Shown here: piece after piece, positions 34,648 through 46,177 of the stretch
Numbering within the stretch: position 1 is the first letter of the stretch
Layout of the letters: the number at the start of each line of letters is the position of its first letter
NCBI RefSeq assembly: GCF_003597395.2
Contig: NC_133772.1
Span: forward strand, 142,273,632 to 142,337,631
Length of the DNA stretch: 64,000 nucleotides
Source: Chelonoidis abingdonii
Taxonomy: Eukaryota; Chordata; Testudines; Testudinidae
Reading direction: 5' to 3'
Notes under the pieces: generated by a model
What the model was told of the DNA's origin: nothing
Databases searched by the model: none
The model's input: the letters and a program-made list of their open reading frames with translations, nothing else
Translations under genes and position numbers: made by a program

Positions 34648-36649
34648 GGAGACTGCAGCTATGAACTGGAAATTCAGCCTTATTTAAATATGGACGATGT
34701 TAAAACCTCAAATGCTCAAAGGAATAAATGTCTTTCCACCAGCAACTCCAAGGCTCAGAAAGCATTTTCATCCAGAAAAAACATGACACGAGGATCAAAA
34801 GTAAAACTTGGTTCATATTCATTAAGCGAACTTGATACAGAATGTATTTCACTGTTTAAAACAACCAACTTCAAGACCACAAAAAGAGCATCTGCATTAA
34901 ATTTGAAAGTGCCTGCACCGTGTACAGAAGTTAACATTTCAGATTCTTTTTCAACTGCAGAGGACCCTGTTTCTGAATGTACTGTACATAAAAGTCTACC
35001 AGATGATAACAGAGAAAATGTGACATTTCACTTAAATGAACTTACTGCTCCAAGTGATCTCAGTGGAAATGTCAGTAGTTGTGCAAATGAAATAGTAAAG
35101 GAATGTCAATCTGTGAATCAAGCCTGTAGTTCACTGGACGGAAACTGTGCAGATTCTGGTTACAGTAGCTTCACAGAAGAGAAATCACCAGTTTCATGTA
35201 GCTTGTTTTACCTACCTGAAGCAGCGTTGGATTCATTTGCACTCACAACTCCAGCTGAGGATCCTTCATTGATAAAAATATTAACAAATGTAAAAAGGCT
35301 TTTGTCACAGTCTCCTCCACCTTTGAATAAACTCCACGATTGTGAAGGATTGGAGAGAACCAGAGAAAATGAAATCCAGCAGCCTGTTCCTTTTCAAAAA
35401 GTTATTTCCAACACATTCACAGAGGGATTGCAGGGCAAAACCTCTGTCTCTTTCACAGAGTTCCAGAATCCGTCACTTCCCCCTCAGAAATGCTCAGAAT
35501 TAAATTTCTCCAGTAAATTGTGTTCCTCTATAAGTAAATGTCATTCAGAACCAAGCTTCTATTCTGAGACTTTTGTTGGCAAGACAAATAATGGTCTTAG
35601 CTGGGACGACATCTTCGACTGTGACAATGGAGAGCACAGAGAAATTCAGAAGGACGATTTAACAATGGTAGATCATGCTCTGACAAATAGCCTTTTGGAC
35701 AGAAATTCAGTTGACAGGTATAAAGAGGATTCTGAAAAGTTCCAGGAAAATATGACCATTGACCAAGATGAGGGCATAAATTTATTTGAAGATGAACATT
35801 TTTCTGATGCTAACAACGCAAGCCTTTCTAAGTACAATTGCAACAAACTTTTAATGTCACCAGATTTGTGTGATAAAGATGCACCAAGTGCTGGACAAAT
35901 TTCTGAAGGGCATATTTCAGATGAATGCTTTCTAGACAGTGATGCAAACCCCAAGGAATCATTAATAAGCTATAGAACCAGAACTTTGAAAATATCTGAA
36001 AATATGAATATTGTAAGCAAACAGTTTCTGGATAATGAAGATCTTTATGACTGTTCTCAGGAATTGTTCCCTGTTAACTTTGATCTAGGGTTTTCTATTC
36101 AAGAGTCTGAAGATGAACAGACAGGCATGGATAGTAGTAGTATTCAAAACTCAGATGGTATCTTTGGCACTCATGTAGATGTTAAATCTGCTATCGGTGA
36201 AAATGAGTTATCAAATGATAACTTGAGACATCCATCTCCACCAAAATTGAAAGATGAAAGCATTGCAAGAACAAACTTTTCTACACCATTGTCCTCCCAA
36301 AATCAGAGAACTAAACGAGTAAAACTGACTGAAAACTGTATCCCAATCATTTCTCCTATGAAGCTAACAGAAAAAAAGGAACATGGATCATATAATTCTT
36401 TAGCTTCTGCATTTTCCACACCGAAAGGTAGAAAGGTTATGAATGTTAAAGTCCTCAAAAGAATTTCTATGAATGCTTTTTCTAGAATCAGGCAGGAAAT
36501 TCCCCAGATGCTGCCTACAAATAAAGTAAATACCAATACTGTTAAAGTCTTGCTAAATTCAGCTTTTGATACATCAGACCTCCCCTCAGGAAAGACTGAA
36601 AACCTTGACCGTAAACAGCTTCATGTTTCCCAGAAGTTTCCTATTGAAG
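34648..36649 (+). CDS. FANCM: FANCM large central exon (with MM2 motif)
   Basis: 2,002 nt (667 codons plus 1 nt) between CTCACCAG and GTAAGG, with no stop, matching the single very large exon of vertebrate FANCM (human exon 14). It opens GDCSYELEIQPYLNMDD. Most of it is disordered, Ser/Asp/Glu-rich and weakly conserved. The recognisable motif is LFPVNFDLGFSIQESEDE at about 36067-36120: FDLGF with two phenylalanines four apart corresponds to MM2, which docks the RMI1-RMI2 part of the BLM dissolvasome. Another conserved-looking acidic patch is SWDDIFDCDN (about 35599-35628). MM1 (FANCF-binding) could not be placed with confidence. The reading frame is open through the region, so purifying selection is likely. 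Confidence 0.95.
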
Positions 36650-37828
36650 GTAAGGTGTCAGCTGTAGTTAATTAAAAGGTTGCTCATATTTCCATTTAAA
36701 AAAAAAGTCTTCCTGTAGAATTCAATAATTCATGAATCCTCAACCTTTAGGTTGTGACATCAGGAGTGTGGGGAAGAATCACAACCCCTAGATTTCTTAT
36801 GGTGGGTGGGAGGGGGCAACCTTTATGGCTATGTGGGGATGGTCCCCAAAACTCTCTTGGATGGTTAACACAGTATGGATAACGTTGTACGCAGATTGCC
36901 AGAACATCAGCTAATAACTCCTACCAGTTTTACTAATAGGAATAAATTACTTTCTCATCACCCTTGAGTTGTCATAAATGAAAGAATCATTCTTTGTTCA
37001 ATAAGGGTTTCTTTGGATTACAGCTGAGAATGTTTATTGGAAGCATTCAGACTCAGCAGTGGGTTATATAATCTGATTTTTGAAGGGAGAAGGAAGAGAA
37101 ATGTTTGAGCATAATCCTAAGGAACTTTAGGTTTTATAAAGCTTGCCTCAGATTTCACTTGACTTTTCTTGGTTAACATGCAGAATACCTATTTAAACAT
37201 TTCTGTTTCAGGCTGAATGACTGAGTACTGCAGCAATTGGGGTCTAGGTTAAACCCCTAAAATCTGTGCGCAAGTACTGATAGTGTGAACATGTGAGATG
37301 CAGTTATGTGAACTGTAGCACCCTTTAAAGCCTCTTTTTAATCCTCTCAGTGTCTTATTTGTAATCATCCTGACCTGTTACTCTGTAACCCCTAAATCCA
37401 TGCCTTCACATTTCTGTATCATTGTTCCAAATGGGACAGAAATTGTATTGACAGATCAGTTTAATTTTAATTGCACAGTGACTGACTTGCATGGTAAATA
37501 TTTCCTGACAATAACTTCTGCTGGAACGTGGGTTGCTTTTATAAATGTCAGTTTATAAAGGTCTCTCTCTCTCTCTCTTTCTCCCCCCCTCCGTGTGTGT
37601 GTATGTGTGTGTGTGTATCTCTCTCCCTCTCTAGATAGATAGATAGATAGATGTATTCTTCTAGGTGCATCTATACCACAAAATTCATAAATTCCATAAT
37701 TCTGTCCTTAAAAGCCCAATCCTTCCCAACTGATTAGGGCCACCAGTCTTCTCTTCCCTCCTCTGTCCCTCCAGCCGCACTGATCGCAAAATAACCTTGA
37801 ACTACTTGTGACAAAAATCAAGATCTAA
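36650..37828. other. Intron with microsatellites
   Basis: No gene. 37561-37660 is a compound microsatellite: (CT)n, (GT)n, CT-rich, then about five GATA units (37632-37652). Confidence 0.6.
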
Positions 37829-38023
37829 TGTTCTTCTTCGAGCGATTGCTCATGTGTATTCCACAGTAGGTTTGCGTGTCGCCATGTGCACCGGTGCTGG
37901 ATGTTTTTTCCTTAGCAGTACCCATACTGGGGGAGCACAGTGGCGACCCTTGGAGTGGTGCCTGTATATTGCTCTATAAGGGGAGCTATGTGCTCCCCCG
38001 ACCCTCAGTTTTGTTTTGTCGCC
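37829..38023 (+). repeat. DIRS left inverted terminal repeat
   Basis: From GTTCTTCTTCGAGCGATTGC through 'tattccacagtaggtttg', 'ccttagcagtacccatactg' to 'tatgtgctcccccgaccctc'. The complement of 43620-43815 gives the same series with scattered differences. It is about 25 bp shorter at the outer edge than the right copy. Confidence 0.88.
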
Positions 38024-38369
38024 AGTGAAGGTAGTCAGAACTTTGTGCTCCAGCTCTGCTGCAGCTTTTCTTCTCAACCTTAGTGGTACCACTTGTGGAT
38101 TGTTTTCTTCAGTTGTTAGAGTGGGCTTGGGGCATGCCCCAAACCCCAGGCTTCAAGTAATGTGACTCCTGTCGCCATTCTATGCCTAGGAGTGACCCGC
38201 ACGATGAGAGTCTTCGCTGCCTCGGTGAGACTCACATCAGCGACAGTTGCAAGATCTGCAGGTTAAGCCAAGGACTAAGAAGGAGTGACGCATTAGACTT
38301 CAAGCTCTCCTGATGGAGTCAGTGCTGGCCCCAACTCCGGCGCACTGAGCGGACTCCGCATCTGCCGCT

Positions 38370-40560
38370 GCGTCGTTGGGGCGTAGCGAGGCCCCCTCGA
38401 CCAACTGTCACTGCTTTCCCTCCAAGAAACAAGGGAAGGGCCCTACCTCACAGCGGAACCGAGACAAGGATAGAGGGGAGGCTGGTCCTGCGGCGGGCAG
38501 CCCTCGGTCCCCCTTGGGTTCAAGGCCTCCAGCTCGGGTTGAGTGGAGCAGCCCGATGCTGTCCATGTACGCATCCCCACTGGTACGGATGCTGTCGACG
38601 CCAGAGGCGATGCAGGCTGCAAAAGACATCATGAGCCTGCCGATCCCAGGCATGCAGCAGGGGATGAGCTGACGGGCCCCCGTTCCCACAGCAAGCCTCC
38701 TTTGGATGCCCATCAAGCCTCCCTGGTGGGACACAGTCCCACTCCGAGGACCACTTCCCGCACCACTCGGCGCTCAGCAACCGTTCTTCCTATAGCATGC
38801 ACCCGTCCTTGATGCCGGCCAGGCCATCCGGGCCACTGCCCAGACGAGAGCCTCGGGGACCTTCAACACTGCCTGCCAGCGAGCATAGGCACCGTGAGAG
38901 GCACCGGGGATGCTCCCCTTCATGGCTTGACTACCACAGCCACTTTCGATGGGATAGATGTCGTCGTTCCTATTCCACTTCCCACTTTCCTAGATGTCGT
39001 GCTCAAGGCTCCCCATGGCAATGCCTCAGCGCAGGGGCACTGGACTTCCCGACACCATCACTGGCACCCAAGCAGCACTTTGGGCAGGTACCGTTCCTCA
39101 ACATTAAGGTCCTGCTCCCGAGGGAGATGGCATCGCAGGCACCGCCGCTCCTACTCCTCTCGTGAGACAGTGTGCTCGACAATGGCCTTGGCACCCAGCC
39201 ACCTGTCCTCGGTCCGCGCTGCCCATCCGAGATAGATAGCGTCACCAGGCTCCCAGCCGGGTCAGTGACAAGGGGTCCCGTGACAAGGGCAGTGGTGCCA
39301 ATGGACCCCATGGCCACTGATGCCTGCCCAGATGGGGACCCACTTGGTTGTCAGAGTGTCTCAGGCTCCATCGGCCTCGTCGGGACGCCTACGAGACAAG
39401 TCGGCAGGCCAAGAGTCACCAGGACTCTGATCTGGGGCTTGACCCCCCCCGGTACCGACCGAGTCCCTCAGCTCCATGTGGGCCCTCTCCACCGCACCAG
39501 ATGACACCATAACGGCACCTCCACCTTCAGTCCCACAGGAGGACTTCAGGGTGTACCAAGATCTGCTAAAGCGGGTGGCATCCAGCCTTCAGCTACAGGC
39601 CGAGGAGATGGAGGGCCCATCCGATTCCCTCTTCAATGTGTTGTCTCCTTCGGCACCGGGCCACGTGGCTCTGCCCCTGCACCAGGGTATAGCCAACATT
39701 TCTAACACCCTGTGGCAAACTCCTGCCTTCTTGGCACCAATCTCCAAGAAGGCCGAGAGGAAGTACTTTGTGCCGGCCAGGGACCACGATACCTCTATTC
39801 CCACCCAGCACCTAACTCACTTGTAGTAGAGTCGGTGAATTACAGGGAGCGACAGGGCTAGCCCACACCCACCCCCAAAAATAAGGACGCCTGATGACTG
39901 GACTCCTTCGGTAGACAGCTTTATTCCTCTGCCAGTTTCCAGCTTAGGGTAGCCAACCACCAGGCCTTACTGAGCAGATATAACTTTAACCTTTGGGAGT
40001 CTCTGTCTAAGTTTGAGGCCCTCCTCCCAGATCAGGACAGGAAGGACTTCAAGGCGCTGGTGGAAGAGGAGGCAGTGGCAGCTAAAGCGGCCCTGCAAGC
40101 AGCGGCGGACGCAGCGGACACTGTGAGCCGCTCGATGGCTTCTGCAATTTCCATGCATAGGGCATCATGTCTCCTCTTGTTGGGTCTATTGTTGGAGGCC
40201 CAGTCCCTGATGCAAGACCTTCCATTAAATGGAAGGGCACTCTTTGCGGACCAGACAGATGTCAGACTGCATGGGATGAAGGATTCCTGTACCACCCTGC
40301 AGACCTTGGGCCTCTATGTCCCTCTGGCTAAGGACAAGGCCAGGCCGCAACTGTCGGCTCAACCTGCGAGGAGCAGATATGAGCCCGCGCATACGAGACC
40401 AGAAACGCTGGTCCCAGTGGGCAGTCCCGCTCTGCCCCACAGGCTGGACCCTCTAAGGGCAAGAAACAGGGGAAGAGGCGTTTTTGACTATTTGCAAGGG
40501 GGCACCAGGCCAGTTGCCAGGGAGACCCCCCAGTTAATAAAGTTTGTGTTCTGCAAACAT
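38370..40560 (+). pseudogene. DIRS Gag-like remnant (LAP2-alpha-related)
   Basis: Proline/serine/histidine-rich first half, then a recognisable C-terminal part: SKKAERKYFVPARDHDTSIP (about 39741-39800) and, in other frames, QLRVANHQALLSRYNFNLWE, ALLPDQDRKDFKALVEEEAV, and AADTVSRSMASAISMHRASC. The sequence around KYFVP, the alanine-rich helix and MASAI-MHR is the domain shared by DIRS Gag proteins and the LAP2-alpha C-terminus, which was domesticated from such an element. At least two frameshifts and a stop between the pieces. Confidence 0.65.
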
Positions 40561-40719
40561 TTGTTTGCCTTCCGCATGGCGTGGTCCGGTATAACATCGG
40601 ACCAGTGGGTCCTCAACACCATTTCCAGGGGCTACATGTTGCAGTTCACCTCATCCCCACCAAACCACCCACCCTCCATGGTAGTCCCCAGGGACCCAGA
40701 GCACGCCCTCCTCCTAGGT

Positions 40720-41330
40720 CAGGAGGTGAACTGTCTTCTGCACCTGGAGGCGATGGAAAGAGTACCAGTAGAATTCCAAGGCAAAAGGTTCTACTCCCAG
40801 TACTTCCTGATCCCTAAAGCCAAAGGGGGCCTCAGACCCATCTTGGACCTCTGGGTCCTAAACCGTTTTCTGGCCCACTCCAAATTCCTCATGGTGTCCC
40901 TGGCCTCTCTTATGCCCTCCCTGGACCCGGGGGATTAGTATGCATCCCTGGACCTCTAGGATGCATACTTTCACATCCATATTTTCAAGGGGCACAGGCG
41001 CTTCCTTCACTTCTTAGTGGGGTCAGACCACTGTCAGTTTGCAGTCGTCCCGTTTGGCCTATCTACGGCACCCAGGGTTTTCACGAAGTGTATGGCTGTG
41101 GTAGCGGCCTACCTCAGGTGAGAGGGGGTCCAGATCTTCCCGAGTCTGGATGATTGGCTTCTCAAGGGCGACTTGAGTTCCAAGGTAAAGACCCATGTGG
41201 GGCTGCTCCTCTCGACATACGCCAATCTCGGCCTAGTGGTGAACGAGACCAAGTCAACCTTAGTTCCAGTTCAGCGCATAGAGTTCATTGGAGCACTACT
41301 GGACTCCTCGACGGCCACAGCCTCTCTTCC
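40720..41330 (+). pseudogene. DIRS reverse transcriptase remnant
   Basis: Reads GKRFYSQYFLIPKAKGGLRP, ILDLWVLNRFL, then YASLDL-stop-DAYFHIHIF, FAVVPFGLSTAPRVFTKCM and FPSLDDWLLKGD. The palm motif normally YLDDW is SLDDW, so the aspartates survive but the tyrosine is lost. Two in-frame TAG codons flank YASLDL (40936-40938 and 40960-40962), replacing what are usually Trp and Gln. Confidence 0.8.
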
Positions 41331-41599
41331 CACAGACAGGTTCGAGGCACTGAAAGATCTCATTGCCTCAGTCATGGCCTTCCTGGTAACAATGGCGAGA
41401 GAGTGCCTTCGAATTTTGGACCACATGGCGGCAAGTACGTATGTGGTTCACCATGCCAGACTCTGAATGAGGCCCCTCCAGCTCTGGCTAGCCTCCCAAT
41501 TCTTTCAGGCCTGTGAAGGTCTGGACAAGGTTCTCATGGTTCTGTCCCTCATACTGGCTTCCCTTCAATGGTGGTCTTACCCAAGCAATATGCTGCAAG

Positions 41600-42060
41600 G
41601 GATTCCTCTTCGGGATGCCAGCTCATCTGTAGACCCAGTGACCAACGTGTCAGACTTGGGCTGGGGAGCCCATACAGGAAACACGCAGACTCAAGGGATG
41701 TGATCGATCCCGAATCTGTCCTCCACATAAATGTCAAAGAGCTCAGAGCAGTGAGGTTGGCTTGCATGGCCTTCCACACACACCTTTGCTGCAAGGTGGT
41801 CAGAGTCCTCACGAACAACACTGCTGTCATGTACTATATCAACAGGCAAGATACGACTTGCTCCCTGGCCCTCTGCCAGGAAGCTCTGAGCCTGTGGGAG
41901 TTCTGTATAGCCTACAATATCTCCCTGAGGGCCGTACACCTCTTGGGCGTCCGCAATACGCAGGCAGATTGCCTCAGCAGGATTTTCTCCCCTCAATACG
42001 AGTGGTCGCTCCACTCGGAGGTTGCTCACTGGCTCTTCCAAGAGTGGGGAGTTCCCCAGG
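41600..42060 (+). pseudogene. DIRS RNase H remnant
   Basis: VSDLGWGAH in one frame (about 41650-41676), then after a frameshift ESVLHINVKELRAVRLACMA, VVRVLTNNTAVMYYINRQ and HLLGVRNTQADCLSR. The order D-SxxGWGA / E-KEL-A / (D)NTA / H-(P)G--N--AD-LSR is that of the RNase H-like domain of DIRS and related elements. The third catalytic aspartate is replaced (TNNTA for TDNTA). Confidence 0.75.
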
Positions 42061-42410
42061 TTGACCTCTTTGCAACTTGCCAGAACCAGTGTTGCCCTCG
42101 GTTCTGCTCCAGAGGCTGGGTAGGGAGAGGTGCGATCTCCGATGCGTTCCTCCCGTAGTGGTCAGGCGGGCTCCTTTATGCTTTCCTGCCATTTCCCCTC
42201 ATCGACAAGGTCCTGCAAAAGATAAAAGCAGACAAGGCGAGAGTCATCCTCAGAGCCCCGGTGTGGGCCCGCTAGCACTAGTACAGGACCCTCCTTCACC
42301 TCTTGGTGGCGCCCCCAAGGATGCTGCCTCTGCGCCCAGACCTCCTCTCCCAGGATGGGGACCGCCTCCTCCATCCCAGTCTAGCTGCGCTCCACCTGAC
42401 AGCATGTTTA

Positions 42411-43440
42411 CTCCATGGCTAGATGAGGAGGAGGGCAGGTGTTCGGAGCAGGTAAGGCGGGTCCTCCTGGAAAACAGGAAGCCGTCCACATGCCAGACGT
42501 ACCTGGCGAAGTGGTCCAGGTTCTCCAAGTGGGCGAATGGGCGGGGAGTTTCCCCTTCCTCTGCACCCCTCCAGCTCATTCTAGATTACCTCCTGTCCCT
42601 TAGAGCCCAAGGACTAGCACCCGCGTTGGTCAGGGTACACCTGGTGGCCATATCGGCCTTCCACCTGCCAGTGCAAGGGCATTCGGTCTTCTCCTGCTCT
42701 ATGACCTCCCGTTTCCTGAAGAGCCTCAACCGTTTATTTCTGTACGCCAGACCCCTCGTGCCACAATGGAACCTAAACCTGGTTTTGTCCCAACTCATGG
42801 GGCCTCCCTTTTGAGCCCCTGGCCACGTGTTCCTGGTCTCACCTCTCATGGAAGGTGGCCTTGTAGCGATCACGTCGGCCCGGCGGGTCTCGGAACTTAG
42901 GGCCTTGACCTTGGAGCCCCCCATACGGTCTTCCACAGGGATAAAGTCCAGTTTCGCCCACACCCGGCATTCCTCCCAAAGGTGGACTCCGCCTTCCATA
43001 TGGAACAGAGCATCTTTCTCCCAGTGCTCTGTCCTAAGCCCCATTCCTCCAACGAGCAATACCGCCTCCACACGCTTAATGTGCATAGGGCGCTGGCCTT
43101 TTATCTGGAATGGACGAAGCTGTTCAGGACATCCTCACAACTTTTTGTCGCCTCGGCTGAGCGGGTGAAGGGGCAGCCTATCTCCACCCAGCGTCTTTCC
43201 CGCTGGATCACCTCATGCGTACTCATGTTACGATCTGGCAGGGATTCCCCCGCCACCGATCTTTAGGGCACGCTCTACAAGGGCTCAGGCCTCATCAGCT
43301 GCCTACGTAGCTCATGTCCCTATCCAAGACATTTGTAGGGCAGCCACTTGGGCCTCAGTTCACACATTTACTTTGGATTACATTAGTGTCTCCCAGTCTA
43401 GGGACAACGCTGGGTTCGGCAGGGCGGTATTCCGTCCCGG
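42411..43440 (+). pseudogene. DIRS tyrosine recombinase remnant
   Basis: RRVLLENRKPSTCQTYLAKW begins the core-binding domain, followed by PLQLILDYLLSLRAQGLAPA and LVRVHLVAISAFHLPVQGHS. The catalytic domain has ITSARRVSELRALTLE (first Arg of the R-H-R-Y tetrad) at about 42868-42915. Near the end STRAQASSAAYVAHVPIQDI and CRAATWASVHTFTLDYISVS (43270-43390) give the second Arg, the H/W and the nucleophilic Tyr. At least three frameshifts separate these parts, so the enzyme is dead. Confidence 0.8.
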
Positions 43441-43477
43441 TCTATCGTGAACTCCTCCCAACCTCCAACAGGTAGAG

Positions 43478-43838
43478 CTTGGAATCACCTATTGTGGAAT
43501 ACACATGATCAATCAATCAAAGAAGAAAGAACAGTTACCTGTTCCGTAACTGGCGTTCTTCGAGATGTGTTGCTCATGTTTATTCCACACCCCGCTCTCC
43601 TTCCCCTCTGTCGGAGTTGTCCGGCAAGAAGGAACCGAGGGTGGGGGGAGCACATAGTGCCCCTGATAGTGCCATATACAGGTGCCGCTCCAGGGATCGC
43701 CATGGTGCTCCGCCAGTATGGGTACTGCTAAGGAAAAAACTTCCGGCACCAGTGCACGTGGCGAGCATGCACACCTACTGTGGAATAGACATGAGCAACA
43801 CATCTCGAAGAACGCCAGTTACGGAACAGGTAACTGTC
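43478..43838. repeat. DIRS internal complementary region and right inverted repeat
   Basis: 43481-43512 ('cacctattgtggaatacaca') is the complement of the outer start of the left repeat, and 43531-43589 is the complement of the outer end of the right repeat, with 59-bp arms 43531-43589 and 43779-43837 that differ at one base. Bringing both ends together on this internal splint is how DIRS elements are thought to circularise their cDNA. The right inverted repeat proper is 43620-43815. Confidence 0.85.
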
Positions 43839-44296
43839 CTTCACTGAACCTGATTCCTAGGGAATACTGAGGTTTGCGTCATGGTTTCATCATTATTCTG
43901 AAATGTTGAAAATAACCCACTGCTGAGCAGTCTTTTCTTGCAGCTGAAGAGTCTTTCTTTTCTCCCCCTACGCCTGCCCTGCATCTTCTCAGTCTCTCCG
44001 GTTACTGGATTCTCTCAAGTCTCTTGTTTTGTTTTTTTTGTTTTTGTCAGAAACATAGGTTCCTTCTGGAATCTGTCTGAGGCACATTTCTAGGACTCGC
44101 ACTTCTCGCTGTGCTGTGTCTATATCTGGTCAATCTTCAGAATGTTTGAGCAAGCAACTTCAGTAAACACTTAAATTTGCTAAATTAAAAAAACCTAGTT
44201 AAAATTAAACCTAGTTAAAAAAAAAAAAAAGAGTTAGTGAAATTGGTCAGTTATTTCCAACTAGAACAAGATGTAGTGAATAATCATAGAAACACA
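43839..44296. other. Intron sequence, nothing recognised
   Basis: AT-rich with A-runs near 44188 and 44219-44231; no supported feature. Confidence 0.45.
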
Positions 44297-44949
44297 CATC
44301 CCTCGATCTGCTGGCAATGCCCCTACTTATACAGCCCAAAATGCTGTTAGCCTTCTTGGCAACAAGGACACACTGCTGACTCATATACCAGCAGATCGAG
44401 GGACATGATCATTCCCCTCTATTTGGCATTGGTGGGGCCTCATCTGGAGTACTGTGTCCAGTTTTGGGCCCCACACTACAAGAAAAATTAGAAAGAGTCC
44501 AGTGGAGGGCAACAAAAATTATTAGCAGGCTGGAGCACATGACTTGTGAGGAGAGACTGAGGGAACTGGGATTGTTTAGTTTGCGGAAGAGAAGAATGAG
44601 GGGGGATTTGATAGCTGCTTTCAACTACCTGAAAGGGGGTTCCAAAGAGGATGGATCTAGACTGTTCTCAGTGGTATCTGATGATAGAACAAGGAGTAAT
44701 GGTCTCAAGTTGCAGTGGGGGAGGTTTAGGTTGGATATTAGGAAAAACTTTTTCACTAGGAGGATGGTGAAGCACTGGAATGGGTTACCTTGGGAGGTGG
44801 TGGAATCTCCTTCCTTAGAGGTTTTTAAGGTCATGCTTGATAACGCCCTGGCTGGGATGATTTAGTTGGGGATTGGTCCTGCTTTGAGCAGGGGGTTGGA
44901 CTAGATGATCTCCTGAGGTCCCTTCCAACCCTGATATTCTATGATTCTA
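44297..44949 (+). mobile_element. CR1 LINE 3' end with inverted 5' part
   Basis: 44384-44949 is a sense CR1 end: frames give [40 protein letters not shown] and [20 protein letters not shown], followed by the hairpin-like TCCTGCTTTGAGCAGGGGGT and the terminus TATTCTATGATTCTA. 44297-44383 is the immediately upstream CR1 sequence in reverse; the two overlap by 15 bp (CCCTCGATCTGCTGG at 44300 and its complement at 44388). The copy is comparatively young: 133 codons remain open (44464-44865). Confidence 0.8.
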
Positions 44950-45360
44950 GCCATTTAGTATCTACTCTGTAGCAGTGCATGGGATTCTTCCGTCCTAAGT
45001 GCAGGACTCTGCACTTGTCCTTGTTGAACCTCAACAGATTTCTTTTGGCCCAATCCTCTAACTTGTCGAGATGCCTCTGTATCCTATCCCTACCCTCCAG
45101 CATATGTACTACTGCTCCTAGTTTCATGTCATCTGCAAACTTGCTGAGGGTGCAGTCCACGCCATCTTCCAGATCATTAATGAAGATATTGAACAAAACC
45201 AGGACCGACCCTTGGGGCACTCTGCATGATACCGGCTGCCAACTAGACATGGAGCCGTTGATCATTACCCATTGAGCCCGACGATCTAGCCAGCTTTCTA
45301 TCCACCTTACAGTCCATTCATCCAGTCCAGACTTCTTTAACTTGCTGGCAAGAATAAGGA
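44950..45360 (-). mobile_element. CR1 LINE fragment, antisense
   Basis: The - strand reads [40 protein letters not shown] and [20 protein letters not shown], the RT palm of CR1 with the F-A-D-D box. One frame stays open for 141 codons with only small indels. Its downstream end meets the terminus of the sense CR1 at 44949. Confidence 0.82.
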
Positions 45361-46177
45361 TCATTGAATTTAATGTTTGAAGTCCTTGCTGTAGAAGTTG
45401 TAGGTATTATGACTTATTAGTGCTTCTCCCTAAAGTAATAAAACCAATGTTCACTTCACTTTCATTCTGTTGCAAGCACCAAAATTAATAATAAATAAAT
45501 AACCTTGCCAATTGTGGCTATAGCAAATCTCAGGCACACCTTGGAGAAAGAAATTAGAGAAAGTGACAGGACTGCTAAAATAGCCTCTTAATAGCTCTTA
45601 CTGGCAAATTAGAAAACTCATCAGAGAACATCCCTCGGTCAAGGAACTTCATGTAAGAGTCACAATGGACAGCTATATTTTGGGCAGTGTAGGGAATATG
45701 GTATCTTTCAGAATACATCAAAAAGGGTATAATTCTTTGCAGTTCACTAGAAAATTAATACACAGACTGCTGCAGATTTGGTAAGAAGAGTTTTCAGTCA
45801 GTTCCACTTCTCCAGGACGTGCTGGAACAAAACAAGAATGTGGTGACTAAAAAGAAAATGAATACTTGTTCCCTACTAATATGGGATTCTACCCTCTCTT
45901 ACTTTATTCCCTCCACTCTTCATCTTCGGTGCTGCAGGGTAATTACTTCAATACAAAGGAATACAAGGAAAGTGAGGTTTACAGTGTATCTCAGGAGGAA
46001 AATACTTGTTTTGGTTACTAGGGCTAACAGGAACAGTACTTAGTACATACATCAATAAGGAGTTAATTTTTTTAGTCATCTTCAAAGCCAGATAGATTTT
46101 GATTTTTTTGGTTAGAGCTATATTGTGTTGTGGAGAATATATTTTCTTATGATTGTTATCTGTTTACCGCTCCTCAG
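45361..46177. other. Intron sequence, nothing recognised
   Basis: AT-rich intron ending 'ttaccgctcctcag', the acceptor of the next FANCM exon. Confidence 0.5.

Larger units (their letters stand above)
37829..43838 (+). mobile_element. DIRS-like tyrosine-recombinase retrotransposon, 6 kb, decayed
   Basis: DIRS elements use a reverse transcriptase but integrate with a tyrosine recombinase, and have inverted terminal repeats plus an internal complementary region instead of LTRs. All are visible: left repeat 37829-38023, inverted right repeat 43620-43815, internal complementary region 43478-43589, and between them remnants of Gag, RT, RNase H and YR in that order on the + strand. Stops and frameshifts break every domain. 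It is GC-rich compared with the FANCM introns around it and lies in the intron after the large exon. No flanking duplication, as expected for this class. Confidence 0.88.

Noticed and set aside
38376..39830. Host gene of several overlapping GC-rich reading frames
   Set aside because: Frames lie between DIRS inverted repeats, share no splice pattern with FANCM, and match a decayed Gag region; GC-rich composition makes long chance frames likely.
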